Notes under the pieces: generated by a model
Databases searched by the model: none
What the model was told of the DNA's origin: nothing
What the model saw: the letters and a program-made list of their open reading frames with translations, nothing else
Shown here: positions 35,535-45,400 of the stretch, in pieces
Layout: every line of letters begins with the position of its first letter
Position numbering within the stretch: position 1 is the first letter of the stretch
Assembly: GCA_025141015.1 (NCBI GenBank)
Contig: CP081098.1
Location: 3,726,501-3,790,500, forward strand
Source of the DNA: Rhodobacteraceae bacterium M382
Lineage (GTDB): Bacteria; Pseudomonadota; Alphaproteobacteria; Rhodobacterales; Rhodobacteraceae
DNA length: 64,000 bases
Reading direction: 5' to 3'
Made by a program: the position numbers and the translations under genes

Positions 35535-36257
35535 ATGAAACTGTCTGACTTCAAAGCCCTCACATTCGATGTCTATGGCACTCTGATTGATTGGGAAGGG
35601 GGCATGATCACCGGTCTGAAACCGCTGACCGACCGGGTGAGCCGCAGCCTGACGCGCGATGACATCCTCGAAGCGCACGCGTTTTATGAAAGCACATCGC
35701 AGCGCTTTTCCCCGGCCAAGAAATATTATGAGCTGCTGCCTGTCGTGTATCGCCGTCTGGCCGAAGAATGGGGCGTCGAGGTGACCTGGGAAGAGTGTGA
35801 AGCTTATGGTATGTCAGCGCGTCACTGGCACGCCTTTGATGATACGATCAAAGCGCTGACCTATCTCAAAAGGCACTTCAAACTGGTGGTTCTGACCAAC
35901 ACCGACAATCTGACATTCTCGGGCGCGAACACGCGTCTGGGTGTGCATTTTGACGGTGTTTATACCGCCGAGGATGTCGGCAGCTATAAACCCGCGGACC
36001 GCAATTTCGACTATATGCTTGAGATGCTCGCGCGTCAGGGGATCGAAAAGGGTGACATCCTGCACACCGCCGAAAGCATGTTCCACGACCATGCACCTGC
36101 CAACAAGTTCGGGCTGGCCAATTGCTGGATCTACCGCCGCCACGACAAGGAAGGCTTTGGTGCCACCATGAACCCCGGCGAGATGCCGACATACAACTTT
36201 CGGTTCAACAGCATGATGGACATGGCAAAGGCGCATCAGGCAGAACTGGCCGGATAG
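35535..36257 (+). CDS. HAD-superfamily hydrolase, (S)-2-haloacid dehalogenase-like (type II)
   Basis: A 240-residue HAD protein. Nucleophile Asp12 lies in TFDVYGTLIDW, motif II in VVLTNTDN and the lysine/acidic region in EDVGSYKPADRNFDY. The length and the DVYGTL(I/F)D motif fit L-2-haloacid dehalogenases, but many such proteins are phosphatases. It follows directly after the aminotransferase remnant. No substrate is assigned. Confidence 0.83.
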   Translation: MKLSDFKALTFDVYGTLIDWEGGMITGLKPLTDRVSRSLTRDDILEAHAFYESTSQRFSPAKKYYELLPVVYRRLAEEWGVEVTWEECEAYGMSARHWHAFDDTIKALTYLKRHFKLVVLTNTDNLTFSGANTRLGVHFDGVYTAEDVGSYKPADRNFDYMLEMLARQGIEKGDILHTAESMFHDHAPANKFGLANCWIYRRHDKEGFGATMNPGEMPTYNFRFNSMMDMAKAHQAELAG

Positions 36258-36267
36258 TCCGGACACC

Positions 36268-36548
36268 TGCGCGAGTGGCTTCATCCAGTTCGAAAACGAA
36301 CCCCGACTGTACGACAATGTGGTCGAATACCGTCTGCTCGGCGGTGGCTATGACCACGTGTAAAATTTGTCGTGGGCGGTGTGTCCCAATTCCAGGAGAT
36401 CCTAGAGGATCTTCTGGAGCGGAACCGCGGGATCGACCCGTATTTCTCCTCCATCGGGATCAAACCGGTGGTCGAAAAACTCAGCGTGCCGATCCCAGAT
36501 CACGTCAAGACATTGCCGGAAATTGAGCTCCACCCGGGCGGCGCAGTT
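36268..36548 (+). pseudogene. Possible decayed coding fragments
   Basis: Between the HAD gene and the FAD/GcvT gene two plus-strand stretches look protein-like: 36268-36363, ending EYRLLGGGYDHV-stop, and 36372-36530 in another frame, containing FQEILEDLLERNRG and KPVVEKLSVPIPDHV. Neither has a start region or a recognisable family. They may be remains of one frameshifted gene from the same rearrangement that cut the aminotransferase. Low confidence. Confidence 0.3.
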
Positions 36549-38945
36549 TCAAGCTTTCAGTCGCGCGTTCTCGGGATCCCAGGGTGCGTCGGCCAAAACC
36601 GTGGCAGCAACCTGCTGGCCCAGCAACGACACGGTCAGAACCGTTCCTGATGCCCGCGCCACGTCCACGAGAAAGGCGATGGCCAGGGATTTGCCGACGC
36701 AATGCCCATAAGCCGCCGAAGTGATCGAACCCACCAGTTGATCGCCCAGAAACACCGCCTCGCCCAACAGCGCGTCGGTCTGTTCTCCGTTCAGCATCAA
36801 CAGGGCAACGCGGCTGCGTGGCTGGCGTGCCATCATGGCATCCCTTCCCACGAACGCCTTGTCCGTGGCGGCAAACCGTTCCAGACAGATATCCTTGTGG
36901 CTGGCGTCATTGGTCAATTCATGGCCGCCGCGATAGAATTTCTCCAACCGCAGACTGTCCAGCGCTTTGGTGCCAAAGGTCCCGATACCATGGGGTTGCC
37001 CAGCCTCCCACAGCGCATCCCACAGCTCTCCCAGCTTGTCGTTCGGCGCGTGCAGTTCATAGGCCAGTTCACCGGTAAAGCTCAGCCGCATCGCCAGCAG
37101 CGGCAGGCCCGCCACATTTAGGGACGTGCAGCCCATCCAGCGCAGACAACCGTTTGAGACGTCAGCAGATGTGCAGGCCGCCAGAACCTTTCGCGCGTTG
37201 GGGCCCGCCAGACAGAGAATCCCGGTTTCATCGGTAATATTTTCGATCGTCACGCCATCCATCGGCACGCCGCAGTGCAGGGTCAGCCAATCCCAGACCC
37301 GGCGCTCGGACGGGGCACCGGTGACAAAATGAAAGCTGTCCAGGCTGGTGCGGGCGATCGTTGCTTCGCCTTCGATGGTGCCCTTGCGATTGAGCAAAAG
37401 CGTCAGGCAGATGCGCCCGACGCGTGGCATCCGGTTGGCACAGACAGCGTTCAACCAGTCCTCGGCCCGGGGACCTGATATGCGGAATTTGGCAAAGGCC
37501 GAAAGATCCGCCAACCCCACCTGCTGCCGCACCGTCTTGCATTCCGCCGCCGTCTGATCAAAAGCGGAGGTGCGCCGCCAACCTACCGGATCATCGCCAT
37601 ATAGGCGCGGACGTTCCCAGCCGCCTGCTTCTTCGAATACCGCGCCCAACGCTGCTGTGCGATCATGCGCGCCCGAGCGTTTTATGTCCCGGCAGCTGTT
37701 CCGCTGATGCTGCGGATAAGGCATCGCCTGTCTCAGGGTATAATCCTCAGTGGCGCGCCGGCGGGCAAAATCAGCGTCCGCCCATAGGCCAAACCGGCGC
37801 GGATCGAACGCGCGGGTAGAGATATTGGCACTGCCCTCCACCATCCATTCCGCCAGCGCCCTGCCCGCTCCGGGCCCCCATGCAATGCCGACCGTTGCCC
37901 CGCATGCCAACCAATAATTGTTCAACCCCGGGGCTGGCCCCAGCATCATCGCCCCGTCCGGCGTATAGGTGATGCCGCCGTTGACCACCCGTTTGATGCC
38001 CCGGTTCATCAACGCGGGCATCCGTTCAAAACAATTCTCCAGCCAGGGGGTGACACCGTCCCAATTCGGTTCGAACAGCGCGTTGACGCTGTCCCAGGGG
38101 CAGCCGTCCAACCAGACCGATTGCGGATCCTGTTTGTCGTACAGCCCGATCAACGCCGAGCCCTGTTCACGTCGTACATAGCCACAGAAATGATCGTCGC
38201 GCGTAACCGGGATTTCATGCGCCATGGCTTTGAACTCTGGCACCGCATCCGTCACCACATAGTGGTGCAGCATGGTGGTAATGGGCAGATCCAGCCCCAC
38301 CATATGACCCAGCTGGCGGGCGTGATACCCACCGGCGTTCACCACATGCTGGGCAATGATGGTGCCCTGTTCGGTCTCGACAATCCATTCGCCTGACGGC
38401 AATTGGTGCGTCGCTGTCACGCGACAATTGCGCCGCACCTTGGCCCCCATCTGGCGCGCGCCCTTGGCCATAGCCTGGCAGGTCCCCGACGGGTCCACGT
38501 GGCCATCATCGGGCGTGTAGACCGCGCCCAATACCCCCGCAGCCTTGACATCATACAGCGGGTTCAGCCGCGCCACCTCGTCCGCGTCGATGATATGCGC
38601 GTCCTGTCCGCGGGCCAGTATTGCGTCGCGGATATGGTTAATCCAGTCCATGTGATCCGGGCTGGTTGCGACGCGCAAAGAACCGCAATTGTGCCAGCTG
38701 ACACCGACATCGGTTTCGGCTTCGATCCTCTTGTACAGATCCACGCCATAGTCATGGATCGACCCCAGCGCCTGCCCGCCCACCATACGGCTGACCAATC
38801 CTGCCGCATGCCAGGTTGCCCCACTGGTCAGTTCGGCCTTTTCGATCAGAACGCAATCAGTCCACCCCATATGGGCAAGATGATACAGGACGCCGGCCCC
38901 CATATTGCCGCCACCAATCACCACCACGCGCGCGTGTTCGGTCAT
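36549..38945 (-). CDS. Dimethylglycine/sarcosine dehydrogenase-like FAD oxidoreductase fused to GcvT (aminomethyltransferase) domain
   Basis: The 798-residue protein has an N-terminal DAO flavin domain (VVVIGGGNMGAGVLYHL; GATWHAAGL with His46, the usual covalent-FAD histidine), an FAO_M linker near 370-425, and a GcvT/aminomethyltransferase region from about 430 to the end that binds tetrahydrofolate. The family removes N-methyl groups from dimethylglycine or sarcosine and passes the one-carbon unit to folate. AAAGG precedes the ATG inside the end of the XRE-cupin gene, 3 nt away, so the two are co-transcribed. It is divergent from the third Rieske gene, a sensible next step after a Rieske betaine demethylation. 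Confidence 0.9.
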   Translation of the reverse strand: MTEHARVVVIGGGNMGAGVLYHLAHMGWTDCVLIEKAELTSGATWHAAGLVSRMVGGQALGSIHDYGVDLYKRIEAETDVGVSWHNCGSLRVATSPDHMDWINHIRDAILARGQDAHIIDADEVARLNPLYDVKAAGVLGAVYTPDDGHVDPSGTCQAMAKGARQMGAKVRRNCRVTATHQLPSGEWIVETEQGTIIAQHVVNAGGYHARQLGHMVGLDLPITTMLHHYVVTDAVPEFKAMAHEIPVTRDDHFCGYVRREQGSALIGLYDKQDPQSVWLDGCPWDSVNALFEPNWDGVTPWLENCFERMPALMNRGIKRVVNGGITYTPDGAMMLGPAPGLNNYWLACGATVGIAWGPGAGRALAEWMVEGSANISTRAFDPRRFGLWADADFARRRATEDYTLRQAMPYPQHQRNSCRDIKRSGAHDRTAALGAVFEEAGGWERPRLYGDDPVGWRRTSAFDQTAAECKTVRQQVGLADLSAFAKFRISGPRAEDWLNAVCANRMPRVGRICLTLLLNRKGTIEGEATIARTSLDSFHFVTGAPSERRVWDWLTLHCGVPMDGVTIENITDETGILCLAGPNARKVLAACTSADVSNGCLRWMGCTSLNVAGLPLLAMRLSFTGELAYELHAPNDKLGELWDALWEAGQPHGIGTFGTKALDSLRLEKFYRGGHELTNDASHKDICLERFAATDKAFVGRDAMMARQPRSRVALLMLNGEQTDALLGEAVFLGDQLVGSITSAAYGHCVGKSLAIAFLVDVARASGTVLTVSLLGQQVAATVLADAPWDPENARLKA

Positions 38946-38948
38946 GTT

Positions 38949-39572
38949 CTACCTTTTCAGGGAAACCGGCGTATTGGCCCAGACAATCTGTGCCTCCACC
39001 TTGCCAGGGTTGTGGTATCGGTGGGGGATATCGGCAGAAAAGCTGAAACTATCCCCGGTTTTCAGATAAAAGACCGTCTCGTCCAGGGTCAATTCGATCT
39101 CACCCTTCAAAACCATTCCGGCCTCTTCGCCTTCGTGGGTATACAGATCATCGCCGGTGCTGCCGCCTGCCTCGTAGGTGGAAATCCCCATCGCCAGCTG
39201 CCGGTCCAGGCTGGCCGACAAAAGGTGATCTTCGCACCCCATGTAATCGGTTCCGGACAGACCTGAATATGTCAGTTTGCGCCGTCTGTCGGCGCGCACG
39301 ATATAGGGGCGCTCCTCGGCTGGGGCCGGACCGTCGGTTTCAAAGAACCAGCCCACCGGCACCCCCAGCGCCTCGGCGATCTCTTGCAAGGCCGTGACCG
39401 ACGGGCGCGCCTGGGCCCGTTCGATCTTGGACAGGAACGACACCGAACGACCGCTCGCTTCGGCCAGATCTGCCAGCGTCATGGACTGCGCCTTGCGCAA
39501 GGCCCGCAGATCCTCGCCCAGTTGTTGCAGCGGGTCAATTTTGTCCGTTTTTGAATTTTTCTTGACGTACAT
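38949..39572 (-). CDS. XRE-family regulator with cupin domain, second paralogue
   Basis: A 207-residue protein with an XRE HTH at residues about 17-75 (LRALRKAQSMTLADLAEASG) and a cupin domain at about 130-205 (YTHEGEEAGMVLKG, DSFSFSADIPHRYHNPG). The layout equals the gene at 31172. ATG at 39572 abuts an AAAATTT/AAATTTT inverted repeat, so the mRNA leader may be very short. It heads the operon with the FAD/GcvT gene and is divergent from the Rieske/M24 pair. Confidence 0.9.
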   Translation of the reverse strand: MYVKKNSKTDKIDPLQQLGEDLRALRKAQSMTLADLAEASGRSVSFLSKIERAQARPSVTALQEIAEALGVPVGWFFETDGPAPAEERPYIVRADRRRKLTYSGLSGTDYMGCEDHLLSASLDRQLAMGISTYEAGGSTGDDLYTHEGEEAGMVLKGEIELTLDETVFYLKTGDSFSFSADIPHRYHNPGKVEAQIVWANTPVSLKR

Positions 39573-39573
39573 G

Positions 39574-39594
39574 AAAATTTATTGTGCAAATTTT
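39574..39594. promoter_or_regulatory. Candidate XRE-cupin operator in divergent promoter
   Basis: Arms AAAATTT (39574-39580) and AAATTTT (39588-39594) surround ATTGTGC. The core ATTGTGCAAATTTTT parallels ATTGGCACAAATTTTT at the other XRE-cupin promoter (31136-31151). It lies between the regulator start and the Rieske gene, downstream of TTGACG at 39562-39567 on the plus strand. Confidence 0.6.
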
Positions 39595-39631
39595 TCCCAG
39601 AGTCGCAAGATTCTTTTCAAAGGAGCAACCA

Positions 39632-40813
39632 ATGGACGGTACTTTCCCGGACAGTCCAATTTTGCAACGGGTCAAGGATCTGCTGGGAGAAGACGGTTTT
39701 GCCAGGACATTTGCTCCGCTCGAAGAGGCCAGCGGCCTGCCCAATGCGGCCTATTGGTCGGATGAGTGGCTGGCGCTGGAAAAAGAGCATTGCTTTCGCC
39801 GGTCCTGGGTGTTTGCGGGCGCGGCGGCCGAATTGCCCGAACCCGGCGATATGAAACCAATAGAGATCGGCGGCGCGCCGCTGATCATCCTGTGCGATCA
39901 CGACAGACAAATCCGCGCCCTGCACAATGTGTGCCGCCACCGCGGCGCGAAACTGGTAACAGAGCCATGCCAGAAGCGAACTCTCACCTGCCCCTATCAC
40001 GCCTGGGTTTACGGGCTGAACGGCAAGCTGCGGTCCCGGCCGCATTTCAACGGCCCCAACATCACCGATACTTTCAAGGACGGCGGCGGTGACAAGCTCG
40101 ACCTGATCGAGGCCCGCTGCGAGGTCTGGAACGGCTGTGTCTTTGTCAATGTTTCGGGGGATGCGGAACCGCTGCTGGACTGGCTGGCTCCGTTGATGGA
40201 ACGCACACCAGGCTATGACTTCCATGCAATCCGCTGGGCCGGAAAGCTGGAGTTCGAAGTCAACGCCAACTGGAAGTTGGTCTATGAGAACTACATGGAA
40301 GGCTACCACGTCTTTGCCGTTCACCCCAAACTGCTGGACTTTGCGCCGATGAACGTGCGCTGGTCCGGCGAATGGGACCGGCATGTTTTCTACAATGACT
40401 ATGTCTTTCCTGCATTGGGCGAAGGTCGCGGAGACAGCTTGCCGCATTACCCCGGACTGTCCCAGGCAGACGCAAAACGCGGGCTGTGGTTCCTGTGCTT
40501 TCCACATTTTGCCGCAGAAGTGTTTCCCGACCAATTCACCGTTTTGGTGAGCTATCCCATCGCTCCGGACAAAACCCGCGAGGAATTGCATGTCTTCCTG
40601 ATCGGGGACGCTGCCACCTCGGATGACCACGCCACCGCCCGCACCGCGCTGATGCAGATGTGGGACGATTTGAACCGAGAGGATCTGGGTATGTTGGAAT
40701 TGCTGCAACAGGGACGGTTGTCACCGGCGTATGACGGTGGGCGGCTCAGCCCGCATTGGGAGGGACCCACCCATGACTTTGGTCGCCGGGTCGTGGAAAG
40801 GATCCTGACATGA
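39632..40813 (+). CDS. Rieske [2Fe-2S] oxygenase alpha subunit, third paralogue
   Basis: A 393-residue Rieske oxygenase with cluster ligands Cys101-x-His103 and Cys120-x2-His123 (CRH, CPYH), and an iron site in NWKLVYENYMEGYH with His226 and His231. A strong AAAGGAG precedes ATG 39632; the frame is open further upstream through the operator, which is not translated. The stop overlaps the start of the M24 gene (ATGA), so translation is coupled. Together with the divergent FAD/GcvT gene this suggests sequential demethylation of a betaine-like or related osmolyte. No reductase gene is present. Confidence 0.9.
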   Translation: MDGTFPDSPILQRVKDLLGEDGFARTFAPLEEASGLPNAAYWSDEWLALEKEHCFRRSWVFAGAAAELPEPGDMKPIEIGGAPLIILCDHDRQIRALHNVCRHRGAKLVTEPCQKRTLTCPYHAWVYGLNGKLRSRPHFNGPNITDTFKDGGGDKLDLIEARCEVWNGCVFVNVSGDAEPLLDWLAPLMERTPGYDFHAIRWAGKLEFEVNANWKLVYENYMEGYHVFAVHPKLLDFAPMNVRWSGEWDRHVFYNDYVFPALGEGRGDSLPHYPGLSQADAKRGLWFLCFPHFAAEVFPDQFTVLVSYPIAPDKTREELHVFLIGDAATSDDHATARTALMQMWDDLNREDLGMLELLQQGRLSPAYDGGRLSPHWEGPTHDFGRRVVERILT

Positions 40814-42045
40814 CACATTTTGCCGACGAATTGGTCCAATCGGATGATTGGAGCGACCTCAGCCGCTTCAAGGATATGCCCGAAATCGACTTTGACCGGA
40901 TGCACCGGTATCGCATAGGTCGGATCCGGGATGAATTGAAACACAACGGGGCTGCCATGTGCGTTCTCGTCAGTCCGATCAGCCTGCGCTACGCGGTCGA
41001 TTATCGCTCTTATGCGCTGTTTCAGTCGCACATCCCCACCACCTATCTGTTTGTCCCCCAGGAAGGGCCGGTGGTGATCCATGGCCTGTATGGTCCGCCA
41101 CCCGCAATGGTGGACGAAATCCGCCCCAACCGGGCGCTTTCCTATTTTGATGGCGGACCGGTTCTGGGCGAAAGCGCGTCGCTCCTGGCCGATGATGTGG
41201 TCAATTTCCTCAGCGAAATCGGCACTGACAACCGTCGTGTCGCTGTTGAATACGTCAACCCATCGCTGACCCTGGCTCTCAATCACCGCGGGCTGGACGT
41301 CATCGACGGGGTGCTGATTTCGGAACAGGCCCGCGTCATCAAATCCATCGACGAAGTGGCATGTATACAATGGGCCGTCGACGTGGCCCAGCTGGGCATC
41401 GCAAAACTGAAGCAGGCGTTGAAACCGGGGGTCAGCGAGCTGCAGCTCTGGGGGCTGTTGAACTACACCAACCTCGCCAACAACGGCGATTGGCATGATG
41501 GCCGGATGCTGGCATCGGGACCGCGCATAAACCCTTGGCTTCAGGAGGCGTCGCCCCGCCGGGTCGAATCCGGTGATCTCGTCGGGTTCGACACGGATAT
41601 GATCGGCCCCTTTGGCTATTTCGCCGATATTTCACGCACGCTGCATTGCGGCCCCGCCAAACCGACAAAACGACAGCGCGACGTCTATCAGCTGGCAGCA
41701 GCCGAGATCGCTCACAACTTGGACCTGGTCAGACCAGGGGTGAGTTTCGCCGAGTTTCAGGACCGCGCCTTTCCGGTTCCCGAGGAATACCGCGAAAACG
41801 CCTATACCTGTGTCGTCCACGCGGTTGGCATGTGTGATGAATACCCACGTATCAACCCAGGTTATCGCGGCGCCAACCCCTATGACGGTGTGATCGAATC
41901 CGGAATGGTCCTGTGCGTCGAAAGCTATATGGGCGCACAAGGCGAAACCGGCGTGGGTGTCAAACTGGAACAACAGGTGCTTGTGACCGATGACGGGTAC
42001 AAATTGCTGTCGACCTATCCGCTGGAAGAGGCGTTGATGGAGTAA
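40810..42045 (+). CDS. M24-family metalloenzyme, DddP-like (DMSP lyase / creatinase-fold)
   Basis: A 411-residue protein of the M24 pita-bread fold. All six metal-ligand positions known from DddP can be matched: Asp261, Asp263 (FDTDMIG), Asp273 (FADISRT), His337 (VHAVGMCDEYP), Glu371 (CVES) and Glu387 (KLEQQ). Family-specific strings ASGPRINPW and MCDEYP also resemble DddP rather than aminopeptidase P. DddP cleaves DMSP to dimethyl sulfide and acrylate; the related creatinases hydrolyse creatine. The gene is translationally coupled to a Rieske oxygenase, which is unusual for dddP, so a different N- or S-methylated substrate is possible. Family firm, reaction uncertain. Confidence 0.8.
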   Translation: MTHFADELVQSDDWSDLSRFKDMPEIDFDRMHRYRIGRIRDELKHNGAAMCVLVSPISLRYAVDYRSYALFQSHIPTTYLFVPQEGPVVIHGLYGPPPAMVDEIRPNRALSYFDGGPVLGESASLLADDVVNFLSEIGTDNRRVAVEYVNPSLTLALNHRGLDVIDGVLISEQARVIKSIDEVACIQWAVDVAQLGIAKLKQALKPGVSELQLWGLLNYTNLANNGDWHDGRMLASGPRINPWLQEASPRRVESGDLVGFDTDMIGPFGYFADISRTLHCGPAKPTKRQRDVYQLAAAEIAHNLDLVRPGVSFAEFQDRAFPVPEEYRENAYTCVVHAVGMCDEYPRINPGYRGANPYDGVIESGMVLCVESYMGAQGETGVGVKLEQQVLVTDDGYKLLSTYPLEEALME

Positions 42046-42438
42046 CGCCCCGCCCCCTGCGCGCCAAGGATGGTGCCAGAACCCAGGTCCGCGTGTGATC
42101 TGACGGGGTCCGACCGTGCCCTTCTGAGGGCGTGGGGGCGGGTGTTACGCCCAAATTGGGTGCGACACTGGCCGACCACCAAGCCGTCTGTACGCCCAAC
42201 AAACGCATCCGGGAACCTCTCCCGAAACACCAGACCGGCTTGTTGTCCTTCGCCCAAAGGCAGCAGACAGAAAGCGCTCTGCCCATTCATCACGCCAATC
42301 GGCCATCGTCCTTTACCTGGGCCAGCGAAGGTCCCGTATTTACCGCCAAACCGGTGCGCAAATGGCACCTAAAATTGTTTCTTTGTCAGAATCCGATGAT
42401 CGCCTATAACCGAAACATACTTTCGAAAGGTGTATTTC
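42046..42438. other. Intergenic region before the cadherin-repeat gene
   Basis: About 390 bases. Frames on both strands (for example 42015-42368 minus) have no domain and overlap the M24 gene end. The last about 60 bases turn AT-rich and probably carry the promoter of the next gene. Nothing else is recognised. Confidence 0.5.
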
Positions 42439-45400
42439 ATGGCAGATCTGGTTCCACGCCTAATTAACAATGGTCGAGAAGGTGATTCCGAAATTCTTGA
42501 TCCGGTTATTCCGGTTGTTGGGTCCGCACTGCTTCGACCTGAGGAAGAAGGATCGGGAGAGGGCGGAACCGGGGGGCCAGTGGCGGACCGTATTCCTGAT
42601 GTGCCGGAACCAGACTCTGAACCCGAAGAAGGGCATGAAGGCACCGATGACGCCTGGATTAATGACGCTTTTGGTGCTGATTTCATCGCGCCGCTTCCGG
42701 GCCCCTTTGACCCGACCCTGACCGCGCTGCAGCAATCGCAGGTGACGCAATTTGATGATGATTTGGATTTTTCCCTGTCGCCCCAGCCGGTCCTGATCGA
42801 CAGCTTTGCGGGGAATGACCGGATTATCGGGTCCGTCTTTGGTGACAATATCCAAAGCGGTGCTGGTAATGATACTGTTATGGGCGGCCCCGGTGACGAC
42901 GAATTGGACGGAGATAGCGGATTTGATATTGCTGTCTACAAAGGGTCGATCCTGCAATATGCCGTCACCCGGATCGATGGGGATGAATTCGACGTCTCGG
43001 ACATGTCTCACAATCTGAGACACGATTTGGCTCCTAGTGCCCAAAGCGACGGCAGCGATCGAGTTGACGAAGGTACGGATGAACTGGAAGACTTCGAGGC
43101 CATTCGCTTTGCCGATTATCTCCTGCGTTTGGATGGGACGAACAACGCCCCCTTTGTTGTGGCTGAAGATCTGGTGATTCCGGAAAACGGACCTGCCCAG
43201 ATAACCTTCCAAATCTACGACTTTGACGGGGATCCCGTCCTCATCGACAGTATTACGAGCGAAAGCGGCGCGGTGATCACCCCCATTATCCCTACCGGTG
43301 ATCCGCAGATTCCGACCTTTTTCGGACGGGCCTTTCAGGCCTCCTATTTATACATTCCAAACCCGACCTCCCTGGTCGCGGGAGAATTTGCCGTCGACAC
43401 GATCACCTTTAGTGTGACGGACACCTTCCCGGCGATTGCCATCCCTATCGGCGGTCCCGCCTTTGTTCCGCGTATACCGCAGACAACGACAGTCACGGTG
43501 AATGTCAACATGGTGGGGGTCAATGACCCGTTGACGGCCAACGACGACGTGGCCGCGGTCGACGAAGACAAAACCCTCGAGATCGACGTTCTGGCCAATG
43601 ATACCAGCGATGGCAACGAGGCGCTTTTTGTGCGCGAGGCCACGGCCGCAAATGGCAGCATCGAGATTCTGGAAAATGGGACGCTGAATTACACGCCTGA
43701 TACAAATTTCAACGGCGTCGATACGATCACCTATGCAATTTGGAATGGAACCGAAAGCAGCTATACCGATACGGCACAGGTGAGCGTAACCGTTGCCCCG
43801 ATCAACGATCCGCCAGAGGCTCAGGCAGATCGGGCAAGCACAAACGAAGATGTTCCGGTCAACATTGATGTTCTGGCAAATGACACAGACATTGACGGGG
43901 ATATTTTGACCGTCCTTACGGCCAGCGCGGCCAACGGAACGGTCAACGTCGAATCCGACAACACCCTGACGTACACACCCAATTTGAATTTCAATGGTCG
44001 GGATCAGATCACCTATATGATCAGCGACGGCAACGGCGGCACCGATACCGGATTTGTCGGCGTGACCATCACCCCGGTCAATGACGATCCAATTGGTGTT
44101 GACGACACTGTTGCACCAATCCTCGAAGACGGGATGGTCGTCATCGACGTCCTGGCAAATGACTTTGACGTCGACGGCGACTCGCCGCTGGTCATCACCG
44201 GGTTCGGCACTCAGCTAGGTGGCGTGGCTGCGCTGACCAATGACGGTCAGATGCGGTTTACTGCTGCCAAGGATTTCAACGGTCCGGCGCAGGTTCAGTA
44301 TTTTATCAGCGACGGGAATGGTGGCACTGGATCAGCTCTTGTCGATCTTGTGATCACGCCGGTCAACGACGCCCCGACGACGACCTTTGGTAGTATCGTC
44401 GCCGATGAGGATGACGGGCTGATCACGATCCAGCTCAGGGATTTTGCCAACGACGTAGACGGCGACGTCCTGAGCTTTTCTGATATCTCCGCAAATCGGG
44501 CTGGTACCCTGATCCCGTTCACGATCACGGATGACACCGGCCCGGTCCAACCCTTTGAAAATGGCTTGATCACCTTTGATCCCGAAATCCTGGGCCTGGA
44601 CAGCGGCGAAAGTGCCCAAACCACGTTTACCTTTACGGTGAACGACAACAGCGGCGATACGGGCAACGACACAGCCACAGGCACCTTCGATTTGACGATC
44701 AACGGGGCCGATGAACCCTCTACTCCACCGGTCTTTGACGGCGTTACAAATCTGGCTGTGACCGCCGATGAAGGCGACGGAGCGATCCGCATTCCACTCA
44801 GCGACCTTGTTACGGATGGCAGTATCGAAGCGAGAACAGCCAATTCGTTGATCACAAACAATTACCTTGGCCTTGGGATAACGACCCCAAGGTTGTTCAC
44901 TGTTTCCGAAGGCCCGGACGGGCCGGTTTTGGTGATCGAGCCGGATCAGCTTTACATACAAGGGGGGGAGACCGAACCGTCTCCTCCTGCAGCCGGTGAC
45001 TCTATCCTGTCCGAAGGCGAGACGGGAATACACACGCTAACCATCGATGTCCTGGCTGTGGACGGGTTCACGACAACGACTGCAACCGTATCGCTGACCC
45101 TGGTCGGAGACACACCCGGTGCAGACGACCCAACCAACCAACCTCCGACAGGCGGGGGGAGTTTGGGGGATATCATCGTTGATGACCCGTCAGCGACCAC
45201 CTTTACTTTCGATCTGGATGCTTTTGCATCAGATGACTATTTCGGAACAGATTCGGCAACAAGCCCGCTGGCCTTTACCATTGGTGATCTTGTTGTCGGC
45301 AATGACGACAGCACCTGGACACTGACATCACCAACTGTCACTTTCAACAATACCACAAATGAGGTCACGATCGACCTGGCCGCTATCGACGCCTTGCTGG

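Noticed and set aside
42015-42368. A 117-codon minus-strand frame between the M24 and cadherin-repeat genes.
   Set aside because: It overlaps the end of the M24 gene, has no recognisable domain, and has no ribosome-binding site.
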